Part shown: one piece after another, positions 1 through 12,420 of the stretch
Position numbering within the stretch: the first letter of the stretch is position 1
Layout of the letters: every line of letters starts with the position of its first letter
Assembly (NCBI GenBank): GCA_011009095.1
Contig: VTPC01004360.1
Coordinates: forward strand, 40,921 to 104,920
DNA length: 64,000 nt
DNA from: Ignelater luminosus
Lineage: Eukaryota > Arthropoda > Insecta > Coleoptera > Elateridae
Reading direction: 5' to 3'
The notes under the pieces: model-generated
Seen by the model: only the letters and a program-made list of their open reading frames with translations
What the model was told of the DNA's origin: nothing
The model's database searches: none
Translations under genes and position numbers: made by a program

Positions 1-892
1 CTTTGAAATTAACTGTACCCAAAGATTGAGTACAAAGAATATCTAATTAAATTCTGTACTGGTACCTAATTAGAAGAAATACGAGAATATCTTCAATATA
101 CTATAACCTTCTAACCTTTTCGAATGATTGGTATTTCATTTTCTGTTTTTTTCTTCTCTTTTTCTTTTAGAATTAATAAATCACAAGCTATCACTATATT
201 CATAATTTGCCATAACTGATGCATAATACATAAACTGCATTCTTGGCAACAAATGATCTTTTAGAAAGGATTTTTAGGTTGACTATCTCTGAGATTTTTA
301 GTGTACGTTTTGGATTATTTTCTGCTGTAGTTAATAAAATTATGTTTTTAAATATTTCCAGATAAAGATTTTAGAACGTGATTTCTTATTGACAATCTAT
401 CTTATCTTGCATAGGTACTTATATCAAAGATCAAAATCAATTTATTAAAAGAATGGAAAACAGAAAATCAAGGAAGCTAAGTAGGTACCATTTAAAGAAT
501 AATATCATTTTCTATGTCAGGTAGTCAGTAGCTTCTTGGTTTAAGATAAAATACGTAGGCATGGAATGAAATAACAAATATTCAAGTTCACCTTTCGCTT
601 TAATAAGTGTTTCACCTGAAAAAAACCTACGATTAATTACGTAATAGTTGAATAGTGAAAGCAAACACTTCTTATCTTCGTTACTATAGAATTTAATCGC
701 CAACCGCAGAAAATAATTCCTAACCAATAACAATACAAAATTTCTTAGGAAATTAAGTTTATAGTTGCTATTGTGATGTTTTTCTAAGACGTTAACTATA
801 GGAATTTATAAACAAATAAAGTTTTAATTTGTACGAAATAATAAAAATAAGAAACCGAATTCAATTGTTTTTTTCTTCTCTTTTGTTTTCAG
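1..892. other. AT-rich non-coding DNA, ends in a splice acceptor
   Basis: No convincing gene is visible here. The stretch is AT-rich, and short open frames on either strand have no family resemblance. It ends with a pyrimidine-rich tract and CAG (about 868-892) placed directly before the ATG at 893. It therefore probably contains, or is, an intron whose 5' untranslated exon I cannot place. Confidence 0.5.
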
Positions 893-1216
893 ATGGATAA
901 TGGCGGTTTTCGGAGAGACGTGGAAGAAGGAACCGAGTTAGGTTTAGTAAAAAATCCAAAAACCACCACGAGTACAACCAACGGTACAAAATCGACTAGC
1001 ATTCCAATTCCAAAGAGTACAGTAGCAACTTCAGCAGGACCCTCAAGTAGCTGTAGACCAGAAGTTTGTCAGGCCGCAAGAAGAAGATACCAAGCGCCAG
1101 ATTTATCAGGTGGTCCTTGGCATAGGTATAAGACTATATTTCTAATTGGTACAATAGTGCTTTTAGTTATTTGGATTATTGTGTATGCAGTGTTGAGTCA
1201 CCTGAACCTTGTGTAA
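893..1216 (+). CDS. small predicted tail-anchored membrane protein, 107 aa, unknown family
   Basis: I do not recognise this protein. The frame begins with ATG immediately after a strong acceptor (pyrimidine tract plus CAG at 868-892), so the coding sequence probably starts at the first base of an exon whose 5' UTR is spliced on. The N-terminal two thirds are hydrophilic and rich in Thr, Ser and Pro (residues about 20-60), followed by a short basic stretch (ARRRY). A hydrophobic segment of about 22 residues (about 82-104: IFLIGTIVLLVIWIIVYAVL) lies six or seven residues from the C terminus. That arrangement predicts a single-pass or tail-anchored protein with the N terminus in the cytosol. No signal peptide is seen. 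The splice context and amino-acid composition argue for a real gene; the function is unknown. Confidence 0.6.
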   Translation: MDNGGFRRDVEEGTELGLVKNPKTTTSTTNGTKSTSIPIPKSTVATSAGPSSSCRPEVCQAARRRYQAPDLSGGPWHRYKTIFLIGTIVLLVIWIIVYAVLSHLNLV

Positions 1217-4200
1217 AACAAAATAGTGTGATATTTACTAGTAATTATTGTACAATAATTATATACCGAATTTAAGATATTTAGATTAAGTTTTTAACAT
1301 TAAAATAGTAATGTATCATAAACTCATTTTAAACAAATGTTTATATTATATACAATTTTTTGTTTTATATTAAGATTTTAAATTTTCATCGTTTTTGTTC
1401 AAATCGTCGTATTGAACGGCCTCACAAGTGTCTTTCAAATTTTGTACATAACGTACCTATGTTTGTTTATTCTTTAAATAATTATCTAATATAATTTTAA
1501 TAATTAAAAATATTTTCATTAGCTATCTCAGAAGCAACAGAATCAAAGGGCTTCCAGTTTAGGGTGTTGTGAAATAATCCTTTTCACTACTACTTTTATT
1601 TAATAAGAGTGTATTAAAATAGGCGTAACCTTTTAGTATTGCCTTTATAATTTTTATATTGTTTCCTTTGTACAGTGTACATTTTCTTATTTAAAAATAA
1701 AAAAAAACTTTTTAGAAGGAAATTCTAATCCATGGTTTGCTTGTAGTAAATGGATATGAATTAAATAATTATGAAGTTAAGTAACGGTATTATCCATTTC
1801 AGAATAAGACAAACTGACTTTATTATGATAAACCATTATCGCACTCTCGCAAAGCTTGATGTTTTTGGCCAGTCTATACACAATAATTTATTGTAGAAAG
1901 TCAGTTCATCTCATTTAGAAACTGATAGTACTTAAGCTTTATTTACCCATACATTTAAGGTTATTTTGCATTTAAGCTTACTAAGCAAGTATTGTCAACT
2001 ATCGAGGCGAAATATTGACCATCCCTCCTGAAATATCTAAAATTATTGCAAGAGTGGCATACCTTGTGTGGAGAAAATTTTTTACAATTACTCAATATAT
2101 TCGAGATATAATTTTAAATTATTTTACCTTCTGAACATTGAAACATCCTTCCTTATTTAACCCTGAACTAACTTTGCTATTTTAATTTCTATTACTATGA
2201 CCATCTTTAAGTGACTTTTGTAGCTTTTAGCTTTCAAAAGACTTTGGACCTTTTTTAACTTTTACATGACTTGAACTTTTTCAGTCTTCAAGAAACTTTG
2301 ACCATCCAAGTAAGTTTGGTCGTTTTAACCTTCAAGTGGCTTAAGTGATTTTGGCCAATTTAACCTTCAAGTTACTTTCATCATTTTTTACAAGCGTATA
2401 AGTGTCTTCAGCACCATTGGCCCATACTCCTGTACCCCTCGAAACAGTTTCGGATGGAGAAGAAAGATACAACAGAACGTAGCGTTAGGACACTTTACCA
2501 AAAAGGCACTTGAAAGTCAAGGTGGCCACAAAGTTAGAGATAGGGCATACTCGGATCAAAATCATTTAAAAGTGAAGATCTCCACTGTCATTCTGAAGGT
2601 TAAAGAATACTATGCGTTAAAGTATCTTTGGTAATATTATTTAAGACCAACAGCTGAACGAGGTTCAGAAAGCGATGACCACAAATCGGCATACCCAGGT
2701 CATCTAAAAACTCTCAGGTCACTTTTAAAATAGTCTTTCTCTCTGATAAGCAACATGCAGATAAAAAAGAACAATATACACCTTTATTAACAAAGATGTA
2801 GGTTGCAGATAATAAAAACAAGACCAAATCAATAGATAGATTCTGTCTTAAAAAGCCAAAACATTTTAAAAAATATAAACTGAAATGTGTGTTGCCTAAC
2901 TGTAACTAAAGATTAGAGGTATAATAAAGTAACGAGATTTACAAAAAAAACAAATGTCAATAAACACAATTGATTTAATAGGAAAAGAAGGTAGCTATCA
3001 AAAGAGATATGCAAATCTAGATAGTTTATGAAACAATAAAAAATTAAAACAAAGAAACAGTAAAAAGAGTAATGAAATTGAAATTGAAGAGAGAATTCGA
3101 GACGTTAACTCTCAAGATAGTGATGGCTTTCTCTAACTTCTCTAACCCTACAGTCAAGTTCATTTATAGTCTGTCATTCTTCCATTCCATATAACTGTCT
3201 TACGCAGGTTAATTTGTAGCATATGATCTATATCTATTATCAATTGGTATTACGTGCTAGTACGTACTACGCGTTTATCGCATTTATTTAGATTTCTCAT
3301 ATTTAAGTAAAAAACTTGGTTTGTATGCATAATGTACAGCTTCTTGCATAAATACTGCCGCTGCTTATTTTCTTTAATTAGACAATCCACTAAATACTGT
3401 ACAAAATCTAATTTTGTATTAATTATTCAGAATTTTGTTACGGCCTCTTAGGATTAGGAACATATTTTGCATGATTAATGCTAAATCGGATTTTAAGTGT
3501 TCGATAATTTATTCATTAAACATCATTAGGCAAAAAGCTTAGATGTACAGATGCATATTTGTACCTTTTTGTATTCCATACGGAATTCATTCTCATTAAA
3601 TACTTGTTCTGATAACGCAGACCTTTCCTACTTGTTCAAGTGAATGTTTTTGTTTCAGTTTTAGATATTCTAAGTATTCAACTGCGAGTCTAAAGTGCTA
3701 CCGATTGTCTGCGAATACCATTGAAATAAGAGAAGCAAATCAGAATCACAATACGCGATAAGCTAAAACGCAAAAGGCCATCATCTGAACCCAGCTTTAG
3801 TTGTACAGCCTGTTTTAAAATATTCATAATTTGTATCTATTATTATTAGATACAGATACTTCTAGAAATGCTATCCAACATTCATAAAGGGTAAAATCCT
3901 CTTTGTACGACATTGAATCAAAGCATCTCTGATCTCTTATAAGCCAAAAAAAATCTTATTATGGTTCAGTTTTACAAACGAATTTTCTGCTGGAAACGTT
4001 GAAGAAAATAGTACTATGATTGTCAAAAATCTTCTTTTGTTTCTTCTTGCTGTATTCTTCTCGAATCTTGCTTATTTAAAAAGTTATCAAAAGATTTTAC
4101 AGACATTTTTTACTCTAAATTTAATTTCCAATAACATGGCACACTTAGATTTTTCGAGAAATAGTAGGCAATTTGTTGTTTTTAATAAAATGCATAATTG

Positions 4201-4852
4201 GTTGCGACTTACCTGACACGGTTATTTTTCGAACTTAACAAATATATATAGATTACTATGGTTTTATCGAAAAATTAGATACTAAACACAAAATTTCCAA
4301 GCGACAGTCAAAACAGCTAAATGCTAAACATAAAAACAAGTGAGCTTTAGAAAATAACGTACTTATGAGTGAGAGAACTATCCAGAGAACTGGAATTGGT
4401 ATCTGGTCCTGGTTAACTTTAAGGATCAGTAAAGTCCGGAAAGTCGGAGGTTCTCTAAGGACCTGAAAGATCGGAGGTATCTAGGATACTGCAAAAATCA
4501 GAAGTCTGAAAGACCTAAAAGTCCACAAAAATCTGCATATTTGTATAAACCTTGGCTCTTCATGTACAAAGGCTTGGCAGAAATTCACAGTTATGCAAAA
4601 CTCTATAGAATCATGACAACCCGGAAACCTGAAAGAATGTACAAGGACCTTACAAAGATCTGGTGCTAACAAACACGACCAGGAAATCTACAGAAACATC
4701 GGAATCCTCAAAAAGGTCTTTTAGAAGACAGAAATGTATAAAATGATATATTTGATGATGAACTATTGTAGACTTTCACCTAAGTGCCAAGACAGTCACA
4801 GTTAGCGAATCACAGATTTTATTGAGCTTTTAAAATAATAATTTATCTTCAA
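1217..4852. other. non-coding AT-rich stretch
   Basis: The first 500 bases may be the 3' UTR of the 107-aa gene (an AATAAA lies near 1696). The rest shows no gene. It contains a degenerate minisatellite at about 2190-2395 (separate entry) and a looser purine-rich, repeat-like stretch around 4380-4700. The open frame at 4016-4216 starts with a hydrophobic run but has no other support. Confidence 0.5.
2190..2395. repeat. degenerate tandem repeat, unit about 25 bp
   Basis: The phrase 'ttaaccttcaagt-act-tt-g-cc' recurs about eight times with variation: an ACTTTG or GACTTT core followed by a T-rich spacer and CTTCAAG. Units differ at many positions, so this is an old minisatellite. Confidence 0.5.
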
Positions 4853-4853
4853 G

Positions 4854-6000
4854 TACGAGGGTTGCTCTCTTCATGTGGAGCCTTATAGAGTAAAACATAT
4901 TTTTGGTTTATAAAAAATTTATTATAACTTCTCAAAATATTCCCCATTACAGTCAATATACTTTTGCATACGAAAGAACCAGTTTTCGAAACATTTCTTC
5001 CACATCTCTGAAGGTATGTTATTTACCTCGTTTTTAAAAGCAACGACAGCTTCATCGGCCGCAGTAAAACGCATTCATCGCAACTTATCTTTAACATGTG
5101 GGAACAAAAAGAAATCATTGGGTGCTAGGTCGGGACTATATGCCGGATGACCCATCAATTCGACATTTTGCTCGCTTAAATATGCTGATGTTCTAGCGGC
5201 AGTATGTGCACGAGCATTATCATGATGTAAGATAAGCCTTCCTTTCGATCGCCTTTCACGGGCTTTTTGAAGGACTTCGGGCAAACAAACAGTAGTGTAC
5301 CATTCGGAATTAACAGTACGTCTATCGTCGAGCGCTACGGTTGCAACGTGTCCAGTAAATCCAAAAAAGGTGGCAACCATCTTCTTATTCCAACTTTTTT
5401 CCCGGACAACCTTTGTTGGAGGCGCCTCATTTTGGAACACCCAAACAGCCGACTGTTGCTTTTTCTCGAGATCATATGAATATACCCAACTTTCATCGCC
5501 TGTTACAATATTGTATACTAGATTAGACGACGGGAAAAGCATTTAAGTATGGCTTTGTACCAATTCACACGATCTGCCTTTTGAATGTCTGATAAATTGT
5601 GCGGTATTCAACGAGCACAAAGCTTACGTACATGTAGATGATTACGCAAGATAGTATTGATCGCTTTCACATCAATGCCCAGGGTTCCTTGAATCGTCTG
5701 ACTAGTAACATGACGGTCTTCCTCTATCATACCTTGTACATTCTTGATGTTCTCCTCAGTAACAGCAGTTTTTGGGCGACCTTCGCGATGCTCACCTTTC
5801 AGAAATTTGCGACCAAAACGAAATTCGTTGTACCAGCGTTTTACGGTAGCTAATAAACATAACTCAATACCAAACACATTTTTAATCTCATCAAAACACT
5901 CTTGCCGACTTAATCCACGCTTGAAATTGTAGAAGATTACAGCTCGGAAATGTTCGTTATTGAATTTCATGATTTTTCCAAAAGTTGTTTAGTTTAAAGA
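4854..6000 (-). mobile_element. decayed mariner-family element
   Basis: This is a Tc1/mariner element read on the - strand. One end is visible at 4854 (TACGAGGGTTG...), matching the kind of terminal sequence mariners carry. No matching inverted end is evident beyond 6000, so the 5' end is probably lost or too diverged to recognise. The element differs from the mauritiana-type pair elsewhere in the window: the transposase sequences share only family motifs. Confidence 0.75.
4926..5970 (-). pseudogene. mariner transposase pseudogene
   Basis: The two main open parts are 5608-5970 (N-terminal helix-turn-helix region, including EGRPKTAV linker-like residues) and 5075-5542 (catalytic core). The core carries GDESW with the first Asp, HHDNARAHTA with the second, and YSPDLAPNDFFLF with the third. 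The spacing from the second to the third Asp is 34 residues, the DD34D pattern of mariner. Inactivating changes seen are a TGA in a position where mariners have Trp (just below 5608), a frameshift in the 5500-5545 region, and another TGA after the KDKLR stretch (just below 5075). The frame resumes beyond that stop and ends near 4926. The copy is not functional. Confidence 0.85.
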
Positions 6001-6930
6001 TGGAACATCAATATAACTGTTTTACACAGCTTCTTTGGGATTTTAAAACAATTTTGTATCATAATCGTAAAGAACAATGGGTCTTGTTCTCTAGCCTATA
6101 TTAGCGCTAATACTACAACTTGGTTTAATTAGTTAATAGAACTAAAATTTGAAATTGAAAGAGGTCAAAGAGTAAGGTCCATAATTAAAGCCTTTTAATT
6201 ATTTTAATTCTAGTTAGCTAATTAAACTATTAAAATTGATCCTGTTATAGGTTAAAAAATAAGACCAAAAAAGTTTTACTAAAAAAAGTACTCCTTTATC
6301 AAGTCGCTCAAGCCAACTATTTTCGAAAACAATGTAATACTTTTGTAAACTTCTATAGCCAAATTCTGAAGCTTAAAAAAGTTGTGAGGGGAAAAAGAAT
6401 TTTTGTGCTCCCCATAATCGACACCTGTAAGCAAATTTCAATTTAGGATAGTTGTAGTAAATTGAGCAGTCACGTTATGCTCAAACTTTCATCAATTTAT
6501 TTCTTATCGTTTAATAACTATAACCAAAAAACCGTTTTTTTGGTGTCGTTTTTAGAAGGCTTTTTTAGAAGCTGTTAAAAAAATTAATTATTAGAAGGAT
6601 ATGCTCCTGCTACACTTTATATAAGACGTCCTCTATCTTGGTCTACCAGGTAATAGTAAGAAAGTCTTTTTCATGCTCAATACTCGATTGTGTAACCTAA
6701 TTTGTAATGTTTAAATTATCATGTAGTCATGCTTGTCTTTATAATGATATAATCTTTCTCTCAAAATGTACAATTTCTGATCAATTTAACCCTGAATGAA
6801 AACAAATATTCTCTAGAAGCCTTATTACTTGTTTAAAGAAGAAACCCACTTTCAGTGAGGACCTGAAATTAGAAATTTCTCATACCAGATCCTTCATTGG
6901 GTATATTCAAGAAAACGTTCTTTCTTCTAT
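6001..6930. other. non-coding, no feature seen
   Basis: AT-rich sequence between the old mariner and the hAT fragment. Nothing recognisable was seen on either strand. Confidence 0.4.
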
Positions 6931-7057
6931 CTTACCTGAAGTAGCAATTGCTCTAGGATTTCTGTTAACTTTGTCAGTAACTGTAGCAACGCCTGAAAGA
7001 AGTTTTTCAAAACAAAGTTATAGAAGTACCATACGAAATCTACAGAGCACCAATTAG
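6931..7057 (+). pseudogene. hAT transposase C-terminal dimerisation-domain fragment
   Basis: The frame reads LPEVAIALGFLLTLSVTVAT followed by PERSFSKQSYRSTIRNLQST and a stop. This is the typical hAT C-terminal motif, an ordered row of hydrophobic residues, then 'S/T-x-ERSFS' and 'LRST', in which A-x-ERSFS is the hallmark. Only about 40 residues are recognisable. The sequence just upstream (6830-6930) could be more of the same protein but contains stops. No terminal repeats were identified. It is a fragment of an old hAT element. Confidence 0.7.
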
Positions 7058-8878
7058 CCGAAATTACAAATTAGGATGCTGTATCGAAGAATTTGACAAG
7101 AAAAGCAAAAGAACTTTTATGAATCTACATTGTCTTTAGTTTTACTAGTATCTTTTTATCGTTTCTTTTCAAATTCTTGGAGTAAAACTAAATAATCTGT
7201 GTATGTTAACAAAAATACTTTTTTAAAGAGGTAAGATAGTAAGATTCAGATCTATCAAGATTTAAGACGACGGAAAACATTTTTCCCAGAGGCAGTCAAA
7301 AGCCTAACTCCAGCCTTCAACATGTTGCTTAACTTTAACCATCAACTGTTGCGGCTTAATATGAGCAAACCACGCTTTCGCAAATCAAAAATGGGAAGTG
7401 GTGTTACCTGACTGTTTTTCGCTCTCCTGTACTATTATAATTTGGGAACTTATCATAGTAAGAGGTATAAAATTATATTCACAGAACTGAGAAAATAGCG
7501 AATTCAATAGAAGTTAAAACCTACTATGATTGCCATTTAAAAAACTAAGTTTTTTTTTAACTTCTAAACAATAAACAAAACAAAGATTTAGAATAAATTT
7601 TTTATTCTAGGCATCAACTCATACAAAAAATTTACGAACAATTTTTTTCTATTTTTTTTAAATTACTTGATAAAATTTGAACAAATCAATTTTCTGCTCC
7701 AATTCAAAAACAGTAGAAGATAAATTTTAATTGAGCCATCGCCAACGATTAATAGACAGTAACGTGTATTCAGTTTTTCTCTAGCTCTTCTAGTTTCTGA
7801 GATACCCTGTATTTACCTCGAATTCGGGCCACCATGTACAAATTGTATAAAAGACAAGCTCATGCTTAGATTTTGCGAAGAGCTTGCGTATTGTTGATCC
7901 AATTCCAATAAGTCGATGTCCGAGTATTTAAGGAGTAGATTGAGACAGATACAGACCAGTGTTGATCGCAATTACTAAACCTATAAGTCTCTTTTGGGTA
8001 TAATCTCTTGTTTTCTTCTGCAGATTGATATTGATAAAGTGGCTCCGTCGTAATCTTTATTTTCTGCGTATCTATAGCTTGGTATTGGTAACAATAGATG
8101 GTCAAGTGATCGGTCTAAAACACTCCGGGCCGTTTGAGTCAACTTTTTTATGGAAGAGAATGTGTTGCATACTGTTAAGTAGAACAGAAACTGCATAGGG
8201 TAAACAAGTATCTTATTGCAACTTGTGTGCAACCTAATGTGTGAAAAGCCTTAAGCTGTGAATTTGATCTGGAGTGGAAGATTTCCAGCTTGAAAGGGGT
8301 TTTTACGTCTACAGCATTGTCTTATGTGCGAGACATATCTACGGTGTTTTTTGTTGGTCTTTCTATTTGTGGTAGCCAAACAACAAAAATAAAATTTCTG
8401 ATTGCAGTCTAATTTTTGCTTTTATTGATTTCTGTTGATAATTTGATTATACTTTCTAAATCGGGATTCCTTTGCTTTGAACTCTTGTCTTATCAGTTTG
8501 TCCATGTAGTATGTCGATTTTTGTTCAAGTCTAGCACAGAGATCTTGGATATCCGACGCTGCTATAGGTTCTATTTTGTAAATGGCTTTTGTTTTTTGTT
8601 GCGGTTAAGATAAAGTCTCTTGTTTTCTCAAACTTGCCTCTCAAACTGATTCAACAGATTTTTCGAGAGCTGGTGATACTTTAACAACAGCGGATACACC
8701 TTCACTGGATACTTAAACTGCTATTTTTAGTTATTCTTCAACAATAAGTAGTATTCTTTCTTTGGGCAGTTCATAAGCTGGTTATTTAAAAATTGTTGTT
8801 TTGGTAGGCTGTAGTTTTTTGGCTGACAGGTGCTCACTGTCTCAGATGATCTCCTGCATTGTGAAGGACGGCATTTTA
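7058..8878. other. non-coding with one dispersed-repeat end
   Basis: No gene is seen. Positions about 7770-7838 match, with mismatches, 35232-35297, the end of a TIR element in DHTKD1 intron 17: shared phrases are TCTAGCTCTTCTAGT, ATTTACCT and GGGCCACC-TGTA. The open frames near 7866-8613 have no family resemblance. Confidence 0.45.
7770..7838. repeat. fragment of TIR element family also at 35232-35297
   Basis: Direct comparison by eye shows the same order of phrases (CTAGCTCTTCTAG, GA-AT-CCTG-ATTTACCT, GGGCCACC-TGTA) in both places, so these are two copies of one dispersed repeat end. Confidence 0.65.
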
Positions 8879-10129
8879 CCAGGTGTATACCTACGAAATG
8901 AGACTTTCAGCTATTAGACCACAGATGTCGCTAGGAGTATTTTTAAACTGTCCCAAATGTCTTATTTTTTTCGTCTGTCATCTGTCAACAATATTCAATT
9001 CATTGTTTGTGATGTTTCATACAACAACGCATTTTTTTCGCTCTTAAAAATGTCGAATTTCGTGCCTTCAAACTACGATTTGCGGACATCCTTGATTTTC
9101 TGTTATCAATTGAAGAAAAACGCTTCTCAAGCTCATCAAATGCTTACGGTGGACATGCTTTAAGCAGAGCACAGTGCTTCAGGTGGTTTGAAAAATTCCG
9201 AAGTGGTGATTTTAGCGTGGAGAACGAGGAACGTGGCCGGCCACCGAAAAAGTTTGAGGGCACCGAATTGCAAGCATTGTTGAATGAAGATGATGGTCAA
9301 ACGCAAGAAATGATGGCAGAGCAGTTGGGAGTGACTCAAAAAACCATTTTCAAACGTTTGAAAGACATGGGCATGATTTTAAAGGTCGGCAGATGGGTGC
9401 CGCATGAACTGACTGAAAGGCAGCAAGAGAACCGAAAAACCACTGCTCTCCCGGTTCAAAAGGAAGTCTTTTTTTGCATCGAATCGTTACGGGTGTATTT
9501 CTCCAATCCCAAGCGTAAACGATCGTATGGTCCGCCCGGCCACAAGCCAAAATCAACGGCCAAACCAAATCGCTTCGGCCGCAAGGCAATGCTGTGTGTT
9601 TTCTGGGATCAGCATGGTATGATTTGGTACGAGCTATTAAAACCAGGTGAAACAGTTGACGGTGCACGCTACCAACGACAATTGGCCGATTTGAACAGCG
9701 CTATACACCGAAAACGCCCAGAATATGCCGATCGGCGTCACAAAGTAATTTTTCTTGATGACAATGCACCACCACATTGAACAAGAGCGACCCGGGAATT
9801 GGTGGAGACGTACGATTGGGAACCCTGGTGCATGCGGCTTACTCACCAGACTTGGCGCCTTCAAATTATCATTTGTTTGCATCGATGGGCCACGCACTTT
9901 CCGAGCAGCGCTTCAATTCTCACGAAGAAGCCAAAAAATGGCTCGATGATTGGTTTGCGGCCAAAGACGGCCAATTTGTTTGGCGCGGCATTCACAAATT
10001 GCCTGAGAGATGGGTAAAATGTGTCGCTAGCGATGGCTATTATTTTGAAGATTAAATTTGTAACCATTTTTTGTTAATAAACGTTTAAAATTGAAAAAAA
10101 AAGTCTCATTTCATAGGTATACACCTATG
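8879..10129 (+). mobile_element. mariner (mauritiana subfamily), full-length but inactivated copy
   Basis: The left terminus CCAGGTGTATACC begins right after a TA at 8877-8878. The right terminus ends ACACCTATG followed by TA at 10130-10131. Terminal inverted repeats (AGGTGTATACCTA-GAAATG and onwards, about 27 bp) match between the ends and match the intact copy at 21375-22661. The length is 1251 bp against 1287 bp for the intact copy. The difference is accounted for by three deletions (10, 11 and 14 bp) and three 1-bp indels. Confidence 0.93.
9055..10056 (+). pseudogene. mariner transposase pseudogene (Mos1-like)
   Basis: Aligned by eye to the intact copy, this gene carries several disabling changes. 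A 10-bp deletion follows ATGCTTA near 9143. An 11-bp deletion occurs near 9445, and an extra T in the T-run near 9470. A 14-bp deletion near 9491 removes the GDEKW block with the first catalytic Asp. A C-to-T change at about 9778 turns an Arg codon into TGA, just after DDNAPPH. One base is missing near 9824. The open pieces (9217-9780 and 9777-10055) are what is left. No functional product is expected, although the termini look usable in trans. Confidence 0.92.
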
Positions 10130-11793
10130 TATATATTGTGTTAGGTTTTCTTCCTACTTTACCATTAGCCGGGAGGATAGTTGCTAAACGGGCGTATGTT
10201 GACTGCAATGTTTACAGTAGCAAGGTAGAATGTCTGGCCAATCTTTATTATTATTGGGATGTTCAAAGAAAGCACGATTTTGGTATATTATTATCTTATT
10301 TTTATTGTAATGCAACAAAGTAGGAATTGTGTATTTTGTACATATTTTTATTTAAACGCTCACGTTTTGAATATCAAGACAGCGTGTGCTTTTTGCAGTT
10401 CAATTTCTTAATCTAATGGCCCCTCCCGGTACAAGACCGCGAATTGAGTCTACCGCGACGCATCTCAATTATTCTTTTATTGTTTATTAAAAAAAGTGGC
10501 AAAAATGTACTGGATAACACAACCAAGATTTTTTGTACTTCTTTTTTTTCTACTTTGTGGTGACGTAAACAGAAAGTTGCGGTTCCCATTCTACATATAA
10601 GCTCTCTTCTGAAGACCATACAGGTATACCTAATTTTACATGCCAATCTTAAGTTTTATTTTTCGTCTCTAGACAGGAGCATACACTTTATAATTACCAA
10701 CAAAAAATATTTTTTCATGCAGGTTAATAACCACAAAAAGCAGGTGTTATCTTCAGTTTATTTAACCATAAATATTTTATTTTTTAGTTTTATTGTTATG
10801 ATAATGAAATGAAAAAAAATATTGATAATTTATTTATCAATAACTGTATCTTGAGACGCAAGTGATAATAAAAGAATTTCTACAAGTTGCTAAATGTGCT
10901 CCTCGCAACATAACTGTTCGAACATTGCTTACTTGGATCATTGACTTTAGGTAGACAGAACCAATTTCCAGATAAGGTCAATTGTTTGTTTAAATTTCCT
11001 CATATCAAAAACATTTTAAAGTTTCATATTAGATAAAATCTAATTAGACAAAACCAATCAGATGCTTTAAATAAACCTTGCCAAAGTTTAACCTGATATT
11101 TCTCAGTATTTTCTTTAAAATTTCCTCAGAAATTGGATGTGGAAAATTTTTAGTTGCAATAATTATTATTACTAAATATATTCCGTGTAATTCATTTTTC
11201 AAGTGCATCCTTATTGCATAGTTATACCTATCTAGGCACTATATTTAGTAAATGCAATATTATATATTCCCACCTGCAATAATACAATAAAGATATACAT
11301 ATGACTAACTTGATTGCTTAATTTCAAATTTCAAGGTAATCCTCCACACACTAATATTAACATTTATGTAATTGACGTTTTTTCCAACACGTCTACAGAG
11401 AGAAAGTTATATAGAAACAATATTTAACTAATAAAAGCGAAATAGTCATGACATATGACTATCAATAGTAAATATTTATAATTATTTATAACATTTTAAC
11501 ACACAAGTTTATTTGAGTGGAAATATGGTTAGTGAACATTCTTCATTTGTAATTGAACCATATAGTTTTGCTGTATTATAAAGTGCATAATAATTATGTA
11601 AGTGTATTTGCTGAAACAAGAATCTTATGTTACAAAGTTACCTATAAATTTATAGGGACCGACGTAAGGTGTGAGTGTCTGATTAAAACAGCATTATCAA
11701 GTGCTTATCATTATAGAAAATTAAAAATTATTGTCTGTTGTACAATAATAAAAGTCGTCGTTTGGATAAGGGAGTTGAGACAGTCTCATCAAA
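10130..11793. other. non-coding AT-rich stretch
   Basis: No gene is visible. Short open frames (for example 10138-10323 and 10413-10646 on the - strand) lack family resemblance. The promoter and 5' UTR of the 69-aa gene starting at 11794 should lie at its right end, but I see no clear core element. Confidence 0.4.
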
Positions 11794-12075
11794 ATGAACG
11801 GCTCTACAAGTACTGAAATTTTGACTACAAACAACAAGACGAACGAGGTACCTTATTTATAATTTTTGATTTTGTAATAGACTTGAATGTTAGTTTATTA
11901 GAAATGTTAAACATTTCAGGTTGTTGGAATTCCAGTTGGCCAAAAAGGAAAACTTAAAACTCGTCAAATTCTAGTAGGATGGGATAAATCACGATCCTTT
12001 ACATTTTTGGGCCTTTCTTTGTGCTTCGTACTATGGGCATGCATTTATTTTCCTTTGCTTATTTTGAATAATTAA
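11794..12075 (+). CDS. small predicted tail-anchored protein, 69 aa, two exons, unknown family
   Basis: The exons are 11794-11847 and 11920-12075, joined in phase 0 across a 72-bp intron (GTACCT...TTTCAG). The protein starts MNGSTSTEIL, continues through a basic segment (GQKGKLKTRQILVGWDKSRS) and ends in a hydrophobic C-terminal helix (about residues 46-66: FTFLGLSLCFVLWACIYFPL) followed by LILNN and a stop. No signal peptide is present, so tail anchoring with a cytosolic N terminus is the natural reading. A consensus AATAAA lies at 12415-12420, about 340 bp after the stop. Each exon is too short to be found as a long open frame. The short intron, phase agreement and poly(A) signal support a real gene. 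I do not recognise the family. Confidence 0.6.
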
Positions 12076-12414
12076 GCTTATAAATATACATAATGTGCTA
12101 TACGAATAATTACCATAATGAGATTACTAGGTTTTAAGAGTTACGTATTATGTATAGGATATTGTTAAAAGGTTCAAATTATTACATAATATAAATATAA
12201 CCAAAACAAAATACTTGATATTTTAGTATGTCTTTTTCTTTGTTTAATATGTTCATTAAAGATTTTAAAGATAAAGTCGTTCAAAATTTTAGCTTTCATT
12301 TATCTATTCTATGTATTAGAGTTAGATTGTTGCCATGTAGTCACGTGATTTTATCATTAGTATGCGAGAAACAAGTTTGCAATGTATTTAAACAGTAATA
12401 CTGGATTATTCATG

Positions 12415-12420
12415 AATAAA
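12415..12420 (+). other. candidate poly(A) signal for the 69-aa gene
   Basis: AATAAA on the + strand, 340 bp after the stop codon at 12075. It is only a consensus match in AT-rich DNA. Confidence 0.35.

Noticed and set aside
4016..4216. 66-codon frame with a signal-peptide-like start
   Set aside because: A hydrophobic start is common by chance in T-rich DNA, and the rest shows nothing protein-like.
9350..9667. Reverse-strand frames inside both mariner copies (also 21803-22364)
   Set aside because: They mirror the transposase codons and have no homology of their own.
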